Part shown: piece after piece, positions 27,680-37,280 of the stretch | How the letters are laid out: each line of letters starts with the position of its first letter | How positions within the stretch are numbered: position 1 is the stretch's first letter | Assembly: GCA_900538555.1 (NCBI GenBank) | Contig: UPYI01000006.1 | Location: 1 to 64,000 of the forward strand | Direction: 5' to 3' | Length of the DNA: 64,000 nucleotides | Source of the DNA: an uncultured Porphyromonadaceae bacterium | GTDB lineage: Bacteria; Bacteroidota; Bacteroidia; Bacteroidales; Barnesiellaceae | The notes under the pieces: generated by a model | Told to the model about the DNA's origin: nothing | Seen by the model: the letters and a program-made list of their open reading frames with translations, nothing else | Databases searched by the model: none | Translations under genes and position numbers: made by a program

Positions 27680-28675
27680 ATGAGTCAGACAGTCGATATC
27701 AGAGAACTGAATGAGCTGATTGCCAGCAAAAGCTCGTTTGTGAATATGATTACTATGGGAATGGACAAAGTGATCGTAGGACAAAAACATCTGGTAGATT
27801 CTCTTTTGATCGGGCTTCTTTCCAACGGTCATATTTTGTTGGAAGGTGTTCCGGGATTGGCGAAAACATTGGCGATCAAAACATTGGCTTCGCTGGTGGA
27901 TGCACAATACAGCCGTATTCAGTTTACACCCGATTTGCTCCCTGCCGATGTGGTAGGTACGATGGTGTATAGTCCGTCGAAAGAACAGTTCCAGATCAAG
28001 AAAGGTCCGGTATTCGCAAACTTCGTATTGGCTGATGAAATCAACCGTGCTCCGGCAAAAGTGCAAAGTGCATTGCTCGAAGCCATGCAGGAGCGTCAGG
28101 TAACTATCGGAGACAAGACTTTTAAATTGGATGAGCCGTTTTTGGTAATGGCTACGCAGAACCCGATCGAACAGGAGGGTACATATCCGTTGCCCGAAGC
28201 ACAGGTAGACCGTTTTATGCTGAAAGTGATTATCGGTTATCCTAAAAAAGAAGAGGAGAAACAGATTATCCGTCAGAACATATCCGGTGAGCGTCCGAAT
28301 ATCACCCCGATACTGAAACCGGAAGAGATTATCGAAACCCGTGACATCGTCCGGAAGGTATATATCGACGAAAAAATCGAAAAATACATTGTAGACATTG
28401 TGTTTGCAACCCGATTCCCCGAAGATCACGGTCTGTCGGATATGAAGAATATGATTTCGTTTGGAGCGTCTCCGCGTGCTTCGATCAATCTGGCTTTGGC
28501 GGCACGTTCCTATGCGTTCTTGAAACAACGCGGGTATGTCGTTCCCGAAGATGTGCGGGCTGTGTGTCATGATGTATTGCGCCATCGTATCGGACTGAGC
28601 TACGAAGCCGAAGCGAACAATATCACTTCGGAAGAGATCATCAGCGAAATACTGAATAAAGTAGAAGTGCCCTAA
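27680..28675 (+). CDS. MoxR-family AAA+ ATPase
   Basis: A 331-residue AAA+ chaperone-type ATPase. Walker A is GVPGLAKT at residues 56-63, Walker B is VLADEINRA near 115-123, and sensor and C-terminal lid regions follow (TQNPIEQEGTYPLPEAQVDRFM). MoxR ATPases work with von Willebrand A (VWA) partners encoded nearby; here a DUF58 protein and BatA/BatB follow in the same operon. The family is proposed to assemble or activate metal- or envelope-linked complexes. First gene of the operon. Confidence 0.94.
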   Translation: MSQTVDIRELNELIASKSSFVNMITMGMDKVIVGQKHLVDSLLIGLLSNGHILLEGVPGLAKTLAIKTLASLVDAQYSRIQFTPDLLPADVVGTMVYSPSKEQFQIKKGPVFANFVLADEINRAPAKVQSALLEAMQERQVTIGDKTFKLDEPFLVMATQNPIEQEGTYPLPEAQVDRFMLKVIIGYPKKEEEKQIIRQNISGERPNITPILKPEEIIETRDIVRKVYIDEKIEKYIVDIVFATRFPEDHGLSDMKNMISFGASPRASINLALAARSYAFLKQRGYVVPEDVRAVCHDVLRHRIGLSYEAEANNITSEEIISEILNKVEVP

Positions 28676-28689
28676 TAGTCGGTTGGCGT

Positions 28690-29559
28690 ATGGAAACGAA
28701 TGAACTGTTAAAAAGAGTCCGCAAACTGGAAATAAAGACGAGGGGCTTGTCGCGCAATATATTTGCAGGGCAATACCACTCGGCTTTCAAAGGGCGCGGT
28801 ATGGTCTTTTCGGAAGTTCGTGAATACCAGTATGGTGATGATGTGCGCGATATAGACTGGAATGTAACAGCCCGTCATAACAAACCGTATATCAAAGTTT
28901 TCGAAGAAGAACGGGAACTGACTGTCATGTTGCTGATCGACGTGTCGGGGAGCCGGAATTTCGGGGCGGTAGGCGACTTGAAATGGAAAACCATGACGGA
29001 GATTGCCGCCACGATCGCTTTTTCGGCGATACAGAATAATGATAAAACCGGTGTGATCTTTTTCTCGGATAAAATCGAAAAGTTCATACCTCCGAAAAAA
29101 GGGAAGAAACATATTCTGTATATTATTCGGGAACTGCTGGATTTTACTCCCGAAAGCCGGGGAACGGATTTGGAGATGGCGTTACAATACATGACCAATG
29201 CCATAAAAAAACGTTGTACCACATTCTTGATATCCGACTTTATCGCCACACCCAATTACAGCAATGCCCTGTCGATTGCCAACCGTAATCACGATGTGGT
29301 GGCTGTACAAGTTTATGACAAGCGGGAAACGGAGTTGCCCGATGTCGGATTGATAAAGTTGTATGATGCCGAGCGTGGGGTGGAGCGATGGGTGGATTCA
29401 TCGTCTGTCAAAGTGCGGAACAGTTATGCGCAGTGGTGGAAATCGCGTCAGGAGAAGATGCACGAACTGTTGCGAAAGAGCCGCGTCGATTTGGCTACGA
29501 TTGCTACCGACGAAGATTATGTAATAGCGTTGATGAATTTGTTCAAGCAGCGCGGTTGA
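28690..29559 (+). CDS. DUF58 (VWA-like) protein
   Basis: A 289-residue soluble protein with the DUF58 signature REYQYGDDVRDIDWNVTARHNKPYIKVFEEERELTVMLLID. A VWA-like fold follows, with a MIDAS-like DVSGSRNFG near residues 84-92. The family usually neighbours a MoxR ATPase and is thought to be its partner. It lies 14 nt after moxR. Confidence 0.92.
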   Translation: METNELLKRVRKLEIKTRGLSRNIFAGQYHSAFKGRGMVFSEVREYQYGDDVRDIDWNVTARHNKPYIKVFEEERELTVMLLIDVSGSRNFGAVGDLKWKTMTEIAATIAFSAIQNNDKTGVIFFSDKIEKFIPPKKGKKHILYIIRELLDFTPESRGTDLEMALQYMTNAIKKRCTTFLISDFIATPNYSNALSIANRNHDVVAVQVYDKRETELPDVGLIKLYDAERGVERWVDSSSVKVRNSYAQWWKSRQEKMHELLRKSRVDLATIATDEDYVIALMNLFKQRG

Positions 29560-29576
29560 TGATATAAAATTGAATT

Positions 29577-30566
29577 ATGAACAAACGATATTTATCGGGA
29601 TGCGGAGGGGTGCTCTTGGGGCTACTTTCGTCGTTCGTCCCGGCATCGGCACAAAATATAACTGTAAGCGCGCGTATGGATTCCGCATCTATCTGGATGG
29701 GGGAGCAGACCGACATACGGTTGGAAATGACGCAGGACCGGGGGCAGCAGGTGATGTTGCCTATCGTTTCCGATACGCTGACTGCCGGAATAGAGGTACT
29801 GCATGTAAGCCGTCCGGATACGATCGATCTGAAAAACAACCGGATTCAGATCAATAATAATATACATATTACTTCGTTCGACTCCGGATTGTATTATATT
29901 CCGCCGTTTCGGTATGTTATTGACGATAAAGAATTTGAAACACAGTCGCTCAGCTTGAAGGTCGTACCGGTAGAAGTGGATACGACTATGGCAGAATTCG
30001 ATATAAAAACAATCCAAGTACCCCCATTCGTAATTACGGATTACGTTCCTACATGGTGTTGGTATCTGTTGCTGGCATTGCTGCTGGTAGCCGGTGGAAT
30101 ATACGGATATATCTATTGGCGGAAACGGCGCACCGTAGCGGAACAGGTGGATGAACGGATGTTGATACCTGCTCACGAGAGGGCTATGAATGCGTTGTTG
30201 GCATTGAAGGAAGACAAGTTGTGGCAGAACGGTCAGGACAAAGAGTACTATACCCGTCTTACCGATATTCTTCGCGAGTATATCGACGAACGTTTCGAGA
30301 TCAATGCAATGGAAATGACATCGTCCCAGATATTGGAATCGTTGCGTAAAAATGAAATGACAAAGACGGTCAATGCTTCTTTGAAAGAGATTCTCGAAGT
30401 CGCCGATTTCGTGAAGTTTGCCAAAATGCGCCCGATACCCGACGATAATGAAATGGCAATGCGCAATGCGATCCGTTTTGTAGAGGCTACCGTGCCGGAG
30501 GAACAGCCGGACTCCGATGCAAAACCCGAAGAGAAAGCCGAACCGAAAAAAGAATTGTCGAACTAA
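29577..30566 (+). CDS. Bat-operon membrane protein with BatD-like N-terminal domain
   Basis: A 329-residue protein with signal peptide (ends near ASAQ), a beta-rich periplasmic domain (about 26-140; WMGEQTDIRLEMTQDRGQQV), one membrane helix (WCWYLLLALLLVAGGIYGYIY, about 160-180), and a charged cytoplasmic helical tail with YYTRLTDILREYIDERFEINAMEMTSSQIL. The tail closely resembles that of BatD in the same operon. It always sits between DUF58 and batA in Bacteroidales bat operons as I know them. Exact role unknown. Confidence 0.8.
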   Translation: MNKRYLSGCGGVLLGLLSSFVPASAQNITVSARMDSASIWMGEQTDIRLEMTQDRGQQVMLPIVSDTLTAGIEVLHVSRPDTIDLKNNRIQINNNIHITSFDSGLYYIPPFRYVIDDKEFETQSLSLKVVPVEVDTTMAEFDIKTIQVPPFVITDYVPTWCWYLLLALLLVAGGIYGYIYWRKRRTVAEQVDERMLIPAHERAMNALLALKEDKLWQNGQDKEYYTRLTDILREYIDERFEINAMEMTSSQILESLRKNEMTKTVNASLKEILEVADFVKFAKMRPIPDDNEMAMRNAIRFVEATVPEEQPDSDAKPEEKAEPKKELSN

Positions 30567-30610
30567 GAGAGCCGGAGGAATAATCTTTCCGGATAATTAA
30601 CGAACAGATT

Positions 30611-31594
30611 ATGACATTTGCAAATCCATTATATCTATTGCTGCTGTTACTGCTTATTCCGGTAATCGCATGGTATATCTGGAAACAGAAACAAGCGGAA
30701 GCCTCGTTGCAAATATCGACGGTCGAGGCGTTCGAAACGATGCCGAAAAGCTATAAAGCCTATTTGCGGCATTTCCGCTTCGGATTGAGAATTGCAGCAT
30801 TGGCTTTGCTGATCGTTGCGTTGGCTCGGCCGCAATCGACCGATAGCTGGCAGAACTCATCGACCGAAGGTATCGATATTATGATTGCATTGGATGCATC
30901 GAGCAGTATGTTGGCGCGGGACTTCAATCCCGATCGGCTGGAAGCTGCCAAAGATGTGGCGGCTGCATTTGTCGCAGAGCGCGAATACGATAACATCGGT
31001 TTGGTGATTTTTGCGGGAGAAAGTTTTACGCTTTGCCCGATGACAACCGACCACGCCGCTTTGCTGAATCTGATGAAAGATGTGGAATGCGGGATGATCG
31101 AGGACGGAACGGCAATCGGCGATGGATTGGCAACCGCAATAAACCGGATCAAAGAGGGTCCTGCCAAATCGAAGACCATTATCCTGCTCACGGATGGAAC
31201 CAACAATTTGGGCGAGATTGCTCCGACGACAGCAGCCCAGATTGCGCAGACATTCGGCATACGGGTTTATACGATCGGGGTAGGAAGTACCGGCATGGCA
31301 CCCTATCCGGTAAAAACTCCGTTCGGCGTGAAATATCAGAATCTGCCTGTTGAAATAGATGAAGCCACTTTGCAGGGAATTGCCGATACGGCAAACGGAA
31401 AATATTTCAGGGCTACCAACAAAGATGCGTTGAAGAGTATTTTCAATGAGATAGACCAACTCGAAAAGACCAAACTGACCGTGAAAGAGTTCAGCCGTAA
31501 AGAGGAAGAATTTCTGCCGTGGGCATTGCTGGCGTTGTTGTGTTTAGGTTTGGAGATCATCCTTCGTCAAACCGTATTGAGAAATATACCCTAA
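30611..31594 (+). CDS. batA: BatA, VWA-domain membrane protein
   Basis: A 327-residue inner-membrane protein with helices near residues 6-24, 57-72 and about 300-320. Between the last two is a VWA domain with intact MIDAS DxSxS (Asp95, Ser97, Ser99 in DASSSML), TAIGDGLATAI, and LLTDGTNN. BatA and BatB form a membrane complex linked to oxygen tolerance in Bacteroides fragilis and to stress survival in Leptospira. Transcribed with moxR and DUF58. Confidence 0.92.
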   Translation: MTFANPLYLLLLLLLIPVIAWYIWKQKQAEASLQISTVEAFETMPKSYKAYLRHFRFGLRIAALALLIVALARPQSTDSWQNSSTEGIDIMIALDASSSMLARDFNPDRLEAAKDVAAAFVAEREYDNIGLVIFAGESFTLCPMTTDHAALLNLMKDVECGMIEDGTAIGDGLATAINRIKEGPAKSKTIILLTDGTNNLGEIAPTTAAQIAQTFGIRVYTIGVGSTGMAPYPVKTPFGVKYQNLPVEIDEATLQGIADTANGKYFRATNKDALKSIFNEIDQLEKTKLTVKEFSRKEEEFLPWALLALLCLGLEIILRQTVLRNIP

Positions 31595-31609
31595 TAAAAA
31601 CAGATTGTT

Positions 31610-32644
31610 ATGTTTCGATTTGCAAATCCGGAATACCTCTATCTCCTGTTTATAGTCCCGATACTTTGGGGCATTTACCTGTATGGTCGCTATCGGTCGA
31701 AGAAAAATATCCATAAATTCGGTCGTGCAGATGTGCTGGCACCGCTGATGCCCGATGTGTCGCCGTATAAACCTGCCATCAAATTCTTTTTGCAACAGTT
31801 GGCGGTAATCGTATTGATATTCATGATTGCCCGACCGCAGTTCGGTACGAAAACCGAAACGGTAAAACGGCAAGGTGTTGAAATCATGATTGCATTGGAC
31901 GTATCCAACTCCATGATGGCGCAGGATATTACTCCCAACCGTTTGGAGAAAGCGAAGATGATGTTGTCGAAATTGGTCGATGAGTTGGACAACGACAAAG
32001 TGGGGTTGATTGTTTTTGCCGGCGATGCCTATACGCAATTGCCTATTACCTCCGATTTCGTTTCGGCAAAAATGTTTTTGAACAGTATAAACCCGAAGAT
32101 GATACCGACACAGGGTACGGCTATCGGACAAGCTATTGCGTTGGCGACGAAATCGTTTACCTCCGATACCTCTTCCGATAAAGGCATTATCGTAATTACC
32201 GACGGAGAAAATCACGAAGGAGATGCGGTGAAAATGGCAAAAGCTGCTGCCGAGAAGGGCATTAAGGTGAATGTGATCGGAATCGGTTCTACACAAGGTG
32301 TGCCCATTCCTACCGAGGGGGGACGCAGCCGGTTTATCAAGGATAAAAAAGGCGACGTCGTTATCTCCAAACTGAATGAAACGATGGCGAAGGAGATCGC
32401 ACAGGCTGGCGGCGGTATTTATGTCCGTGCCGACAATACCAATTCGGCGCTCCGTACGTTGTTGGAGGAGATCGGCGGTATGAAAAAATCGGAATTGGAG
32501 AGCAAGGTATATACGGCATACGACGAACAGTATCAAGGACTGGCTTGGATCGTATTGGTACTTCTGATAGCCGATGTGTTTGTGCTGAACCGGAAGAACA
32601 GTTGGTTGAAGAAAGTCGAATTTTTCTCCGATGATAAAAAATAG
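31610..32644 (+). CDS. batB: BatB, VWA-domain membrane protein
   Basis: A 344-residue paralogue of BatA with the same layout: two N-terminal helices (about 9-26, 58-75), a VWA domain with MIDAS Asp97, Ser99, Ser101 (DVSNSMM), QGTAIGQAIALA and VITDGENHEGDA, and a C-terminal helix (about 305-322). Expected to pair with BatA across the membrane. It lies 15 nt after batA and 6 nt before batC. Confidence 0.93.
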   Translation: MFRFANPEYLYLLFIVPILWGIYLYGRYRSKKNIHKFGRADVLAPLMPDVSPYKPAIKFFLQQLAVIVLIFMIARPQFGTKTETVKRQGVEIMIALDVSNSMMAQDITPNRLEKAKMMLSKLVDELDNDKVGLIVFAGDAYTQLPITSDFVSAKMFLNSINPKMIPTQGTAIGQAIALATKSFTSDTSSDKGIIVITDGENHEGDAVKMAKAAAEKGIKVNVIGIGSTQGVPIPTEGGRSRFIKDKKGDVVISKLNETMAKEIAQAGGGIYVRADNTNSALRTLLEEIGGMKKSELESKVYTAYDEQYQGLAWIVLVLLIADVFVLNRKNSWLKKVEFFSDDKK

Positions 32645-32650
32645 GATGTT

Positions 32651-33421
32651 ATGAGTAAATTGAGATGGTATATATTATTCGCAGTTATTCCGTTTGTCTG
32701 CACCCTCCCGGCACAGAACAAAGTCGATGGCAAGAGCGAGCGGAATAATATTCGGAGCGGGAACAGTTTTTATAAAGATAACAAGTTTACGGAGGCGGAG
32801 GTCGCTTATCGCAAAGCGTTGGATGCAAACGAAAATTCCAAGATCGGTACGTACAACTTGGGAGCTTCGCTTTATAAGCAGGAGAAATGGCAGGAGGCGC
32901 GAAATGCGTATGAATCTGTGGCACAATCGGCTTCCAGTCCAGCCGAAGCGGCTGAAATCTGGCATAATATGGGAAACATCTCCATGAAGGAACAAAATTA
33001 TGCACAAAGCATAGAAGAATATAAGAATGCCTTGCGCCTGAATCCATCGGACGATGAGACCCGTTATAATTTGCGGCTTGCCCAATTGAAACTGCAAGAG
33101 CAACAACAGCAGCAACAGGACCAGAAAGACCAGAATAAAGATCAGAAGGACCAGCAGCAGAATAAGAACGACGACAAGCAGCAACAACAAAATAAAGATC
33201 AGGAACAGAAACAGGATCAGCAGAATAAGGAGCAGCCTCGACAAGATCAACAGCAACAGCAGAACCAGCAAAAACAGCAGCCGCAAGAGGGTCGGATGTC
33301 GGAAGAAAATGCTCAACAGATATTGGATGCCATACAACGCGACGAACAGGAAACGCAGGAAAAGGCACAAAAAGCGAGAATGTTGCAGCAGAAACGTAAA
33401 AAAACAGATAAAGAGTGGTAA
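32651..33421 (+). CDS. batC: BatC, TPR protein with a Gln-rich tail
   Basis: A 256-residue exported or periplasmic protein. The signal peptide ends near LPAQ. TPR units span about residues 30-155 (AEVAYRKALDANENSKIGTYNLG, EIWHNMGNISMKEQNYAQS). They are followed by a low-complexity Gln/Lys/Asp/Asn tail (about 153-220), encoded by a CAG/CAA-rich purine tract. Such tails are normal in BatC. It is thought to scaffold the BatA/BatB complex. Confidence 0.88.
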   Translation: MSKLRWYILFAVIPFVCTLPAQNKVDGKSERNNIRSGNSFYKDNKFTEAEVAYRKALDANENSKIGTYNLGASLYKQEKWQEARNAYESVAQSASSPAEAAEIWHNMGNISMKEQNYAQSIEEYKNALRLNPSDDETRYNLRLAQLKLQEQQQQQQDQKDQNKDQKDQQQNKNDDKQQQQNKDQEQKQDQQNKEQPRQDQQQQQNQQKQQPQEGRMSEENAQQILDAIQRDEQETQEKAQKARMLQQKRKKTDKEW

Positions 33422-33511
33422 CTTTGTAGACGATAGGACGGATTGTGGCGTAAAGGCGGCGAACCGATTTGCAAGCCTTTGCATCCAGCCGTGTCGATAT
33501 AAACAGCAGCT

Positions 33512-35344
33512 ATGAAAAGAATAATCTTTATATTGAGCGTATTACTCGCCTTCATTCCTTTTTCGGTAAAAGGGGAGGAGGTGCGATTTACCGTTTCCGG
33601 ACCCGAACAGGTGATACAAGGCGAGCGCTTCCAGATGCAGTACACCTTGCACAACGCTTCGGGGAAAAATATGAAACTTCCGAAATTTCCCGGTTGTAAT
33701 GTGCTTTTCGACTCCGGCGTCTCTACGGGACAAAGCATTTCTATTGTAAACGGCAGTGTTTCACGCCAGACTACCGAGACGCATACTGTTGTATTGCGAG
33801 CCGAAAAAGCCGGAACTTATACATTCGAACCGGCGACGATCGTAGCCGATGGAAAAGAATTCAGCTCGGACAGTTGGAAAATACAGATCCTGCCGCCTGA
33901 TGCGGATGCCCGGCAGGCGGAAGATGAAGAAGAGGAGGATTTAGGTCTCACCTCCTCGCAGGTAGCTTCGGCGGTAGGGCAGGATGCCAAAACCTTTTTT
34001 CGGGTAGACCTCGCAAAAACCAAAGTCTACGAACAGGAACCGATTTTGGCAACGGTCAAAATCTATACACGTGCGCAGGATATACAATTGGTCAATTATA
34101 CGTTGCCTTCGTTCGAAGGCTTTTTGGTGCAAGACGTTGAATTGCCCCAGAACTTATCGTTCGGATTGGAGCATTACGAAGGACAGAATTACAAGGTTGC
34201 CGTTCTGAAAAAATGTTGGTTGTTTCCGCAACACACCGGAACGATCAAGGTAACACCGGCTTCTTGTGAAATGAATCTGATAACCTATCGCGACGGGTTG
34301 AGCGCATTCGGATTTCCGATTCGCATACCGCAGGAGACAAACCGTAAATACACTTCGCCCGAACGCAGCGTAACCGTAATGCCGCTACCCAAAGGAAAGC
34401 CGGCTGACTTTTCGGGAGGAGTCGGATCATTCAAGTTGAAAGGTACGATCAGCAAGTCGCAAGTAAAGACCAATGAGGCGGTAACGATCCGATTGACATT
34501 ACAGGGGTCCGGCAACTTGAAGTATGTGAAGAATCCGGTAATCGATTTCCCGAACGATTTCGATTCGTACGATCCGAAGGTAGATGTTGCGATAACACCT
34601 ACCGACCAATCGGTGAGCGGTACACGGGTAATCGAATATACGACAATACCCCGTTATGCCGGAGATTTTACGATTCCTGCCGCCCAATTCTCATATTTCG
34701 ATATTACATCGCGCTCGTATAAGACACTTCATACGGAGGCTTTCCATATCCATGTAGAGAAAGGAGAGGGAGGAAACGATGTTTCGATTGCGAACTTCAC
34801 CAACAAGGAGGATCTGCGTTTGTTGAATCAGGATATACACTACATCAAGCTGGATAACCCGCGATTGAAAAAAGATCGTCCGATCTATATCCTGCAAGGT
34901 TGGTATTGGTCGATATATGTCGTATTGATATTACTCCTGATCGGAGCGGTATGGGCATCGCGTATGCAGGCAAAAGCCAATTCGGATAGCGTGCGTACCA
35001 AGAATCGGAAAGCGAATAAAGTGGCATCCAAACGGTTGAAAGCGGCATCGCTCTATTTAGGGTCGAAAGACGAAGCCCGGTTCTATGAAGAGGTATTGAA
35101 AGCCGTATGGGGGTATTTGAGCGATAAACTGAATCTGCCGTTATCGGAACTGAATCGCGATAACGTTGCGGCGGAACTTGCCAAGTATGGAGCGGACGAA
35201 ACCTTAATCGGTAAGTTTATCGAAATATTGGATCGCTGTGAATTTGCCCGATATGCACCGTCGCAGAGTTCCGATGCGATGGACCGGTTGTACTCGGAAG
35301 CGGTCGAAGTGATCGGAAATATGGAAAATACGATAAAAAAATAA
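33512..35344 (+). CDS. batD: BatD, aerotolerance membrane protein
   Basis: A 610-residue protein with signal peptide (ends about residue 21) and tandem beta-sandwich periplasmic domains: VRFTVSGPEQVIQGERFQMQYTL, and QVKTNEAVTIRLTLQGSGNLKYVKNP near 315-340. One membrane helix lies near 465-485 (WSIYVVLILLLIGAVW), with a cytoplasmic tail of about 120 residues (VLKAVWGYLSDKLNLPLSELNRDNVAAEL). Length and order fit BatD. A 90-nt gap separates it from batC, the largest in the operon. Exact mechanism unknown. Confidence 0.93.
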   Translation: MKRIIFILSVLLAFIPFSVKGEEVRFTVSGPEQVIQGERFQMQYTLHNASGKNMKLPKFPGCNVLFDSGVSTGQSISIVNGSVSRQTTETHTVVLRAEKAGTYTFEPATIVADGKEFSSDSWKIQILPPDADARQAEDEEEEDLGLTSSQVASAVGQDAKTFFRVDLAKTKVYEQEPILATVKIYTRAQDIQLVNYTLPSFEGFLVQDVELPQNLSFGLEHYEGQNYKVAVLKKCWLFPQHTGTIKVTPASCEMNLITYRDGLSAFGFPIRIPQETNRKYTSPERSVTVMPLPKGKPADFSGGVGSFKLKGTISKSQVKTNEAVTIRLTLQGSGNLKYVKNPVIDFPNDFDSYDPKVDVAITPTDQSVSGTRVIEYTTIPRYAGDFTIPAAQFSYFDITSRSYKTLHTEAFHIHVEKGEGGNDVSIANFTNKEDLRLLNQDIHYIKLDNPRLKKDRPIYILQGWYWSIYVVLILLLIGAVWASRMQAKANSDSVRTKNRKANKVASKRLKAASLYLGSKDEARFYEEVLKAVWGYLSDKLNLPLSELNRDNVAAELAKYGADETLIGKFIEILDRCEFARYAPSQSSDAMDRLYSEAVEVIGNMENTIKK

Positions 35345-35350
35345 GCGATA

Positions 35351-36103
35351 ATGATGAAAAAGATATATTCATTTCTCCTGTTTGTTTTCATCGGTATTTC
35401 TGCCGTGGCGCAGAATGCCGTATGGAATATGGCGAACGAGGCGTATAGCCGGGAGGAGTATGACAAGGCGATAGAGTTGTATCGGAAAGCAGGGGAGACG
35501 AGCGGTGTTTCGTCTACCTACTATTATAACTTGGGCAATGCTTATTATAAAAACGGTGAAATAGCGAATGCCATTCTGAACTACGAACGGGCGTTGGTTT
35601 TAAATCCGAAGAATGAAGATATCCGTTTCAATCTGGCATTGGCAAATATGAAAGTGGTCGATCGGATAGAACCGACAGGTCGGTTTTTCCTTTCGGTATG
35701 GATCGAGTCGATTCAAAATTTATGTTCGTCCAATGTCTGGGCTATTATCGGTATCGCTCTCTTTTTTGTCTTTGCAATAGGTGTATCGGTGTATTTCTTC
35801 ATGCAGAATATTACGATACGGAAATTCGGCTTCTTCGGAGCTATCGTATTCCTCTTGCTTTCGTTGTCGGCAATCTATTTTTCCGCGCAACAGGAAAAGA
35901 ATATGACCGTTCGCGATAAGGCGATAATCTTCGCACCGACAGTGTCTGCAAAAAGCTCTCCGTCGGAAAGCGGAACCGATTTGTTCATATTGCACGAAGG
36001 AACAAAAGTATCGGTCGTAGATAAAGTTTCGACCTGGACGGAAGTGAGATTGGCAGACGGTACTCGCGGTTGGATACCGACAAAGTCTATGGAAGTGATT
36101 TAG
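35351..36103 (+). CDS. batE: BatE, TPR-SH3b membrane protein
   Basis: A 250-residue protein: signal peptide, two TPR units (about 20-95; AYSREEYDKAIELYRKAGE, ILNYERALVLNPKNEDI), two membrane helices (about 130-150 and 160-178), and a bacterial SH3 domain at the C-terminus (about 190-250; ARDGTRGWIPTKS-like ending LADGTRGWIPTKSMEVI). SH3b domains often bind peptidoglycan or protein. It starts 6 nt after batD and ends the bat set. A PAP2 gene follows 39 nt later and may be co-transcribed. Confidence 0.9.
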   Translation: MMKKIYSFLLFVFIGISAVAQNAVWNMANEAYSREEYDKAIELYRKAGETSGVSSTYYYNLGNAYYKNGEIANAILNYERALVLNPKNEDIRFNLALANMKVVDRIEPTGRFFLSVWIESIQNLCSSNVWAIIGIALFFVFAIGVSVYFFMQNITIRKFGFFGAIVFLLLSLSAIYFSAQQEKNMTVRDKAIIFAPTVSAKSSPSESGTDLFILHEGTKVSVVDKVSTWTEVRLADGTRGWIPTKSMEVI

Positions 36104-36142
36104 TCGCTGACGCAGGATAATAAAGAGGATGGAATTTATATT

Positions 36143-36817
36143 ATGATAACGCAACTTATCGATTGGGATCAGCAACTATTACTGTTTCTGAACCACTTGC
36201 AGAGCGAATACTGGAATCGGGCGATGTGGATGATCAGTGACAAGTTTACGTGGATCCCGATGATATTGGTATTGGTTGCGATGCTTTTCCGGAAAAATTG
36301 GAAAGAGGCACTGTTGGTCGTGATGATGGTTGCGTTGGTGATCACGTTGTGCGATCAGTTCGCCTCGTCGATATGCAAACCCTATTTTGCCCGTTTCCGT
36401 CCAGCCCGGGATCCGGAGATAGGACCTTTGGTGCAAATCGTGAACGGTTACCGGGGAGGACGTTACGGGTTCATATCGAGCCATGCCGCCAACAGTTTCG
36501 GTGCCGCGTTCTTTCTCTCGTTGTTGTTTCGGCACAAAGGTTTCACATGGACAGTGATGCTTTGGGCGGCAATCAACAGTTATTCCCGCATATATCTGGG
36601 CGTACATTATCCCGGTGATATTTTAGCCGGTACGTTGAGCGGTTTTGTATGGGGAGGATTGGTATGGTACATCTATACGGCGCTACGTACCGCAATGAAT
36701 AAAAAAGGTTGGCTTCCGGATACTGCTATTCCGTATCGCGACAAAGTCACGCCGTTGGTGATGGTTTGTACGATCGTTCTTTCGTTTTCGCTTATCGGAG
36801 TCCTTGCATTTTTCTGA
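36143..36817 (+). CDS. PAP2-family membrane phosphatase
   Basis: A 224-residue integral membrane protein with the three PAP2 motifs: KPYFARFRPARDP (about 76-88), the second motif with SSHAANSF in place of PSGH, and YSRIYLGVHYPGDIL (about 148-162). Several membrane helices flank them. The family removes phosphate from lipid substrates, such as lipid A or undecaprenyl diphosphate; which one cannot be decided here. It follows the bat genes closely, and its link to them is only positional. Confidence 0.9.
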   Translation: MITQLIDWDQQLLLFLNHLQSEYWNRAMWMISDKFTWIPMILVLVAMLFRKNWKEALLVVMMVALVITLCDQFASSICKPYFARFRPARDPEIGPLVQIVNGYRGGRYGFISSHAANSFGAAFFLSLLFRHKGFTWTVMLWAAINSYSRIYLGVHYPGDILAGTLSGFVWGGLVWYIYTALRTAMNKKGWLPDTAIPYRDKVTPLVMVCTIVLSFSLIGVLAFF

Positions 36818-36858
36818 TTGTTACGGATTTGAAAGCAAGTCTTTAAATTTTTATGCCC

Positions 36859-36866
36859 TAAATTTG
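36859..36866 (+). promoter_or_regulatory. -7 box (TAAATTTG) before the small DNA-binding gene
   Basis: An exact TAnnTTTG match 76 nt before ATG 36942. TTTG at 36828-36831 is 27 nt upstream, too far for a standard -33 box. Confidence 0.4.
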
Positions 36867-36941
36867 TATTTGTCATTTATTTAGTATAAATTTATAGCGT
36901 ATTAATAAACCTGATCATAATAACCATAAAACATTACGATT

Positions 36942-37199
36942 ATGACAAAGACGATAACATTCAATGAACTCCGTCGCGTTAAAGACAGTTTGCCCGATGG
37001 CTCTATCCATAGAATAGCCGATGAATTGAACATGACTACTCAGACAGTTCGTAATTATTTCGGAGGTACAAATTATGAATTCGGGAAAAACTGCGGGTTG
37101 CATATCGAACCGGGACCGGATGGCGGTATAGTAGTTCTTGATAATACGACAATTTACGATATGGCTATACGTATATTGGAAGAAGAGAATCGGGAGTAA
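36942..37199 (+). CDS. Small helix-turn-helix DNA-binding protein
   Basis: An 85-residue protein. LPDGSIHRIADELNMTTQTVRNYFGG (residues 17-42) reads as a helix-turn-helix, and a short C-terminal beta/helix region follows (GLHIEPGPDGGIVVLDNTTIYDMAIRIL). Proteins of this size and sequence are common in Bacteroidales and are usually annotated only as DNA-binding. It has its own terminator 22 nt downstream, so it is a separate transcript. Targets unknown. Confidence 0.8.
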   Translation: MTKTITFNELRRVKDSLPDGSIHRIADELNMTTQTVRNYFGGTNYEFGKNCGLHIEPGPDGGIVVLDNTTIYDMAIRILEEENRE

Positions 37200-37221
37200 A
37201 AAGAGAACAATTCGATAACAT

Positions 37222-37266
37222 CACAACCTTGTCTTATTTTCGTGTAAGTCAAGGTTGTGCTTTTTT
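37222..37266 (+). terminator. Terminator after the DNA-binding gene
   Basis: CACAACCTTG pairs with CAAGGTTGTG, with an inner CTTA/TAAG helix. CTTTTTT follows at 37260-37266. Confidence 0.88.
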
Positions 37267-37280
37267 AATAATCAGGTTAT

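Noticed and set aside
33100..33290. Gln-codon-rich tract as a microsatellite or assembly artefact
   Set aside because: It is an in-frame low-complexity tail normal for BatC, with mixed CAG/CAA/AAG/GAC codons rather than an exact repeat.
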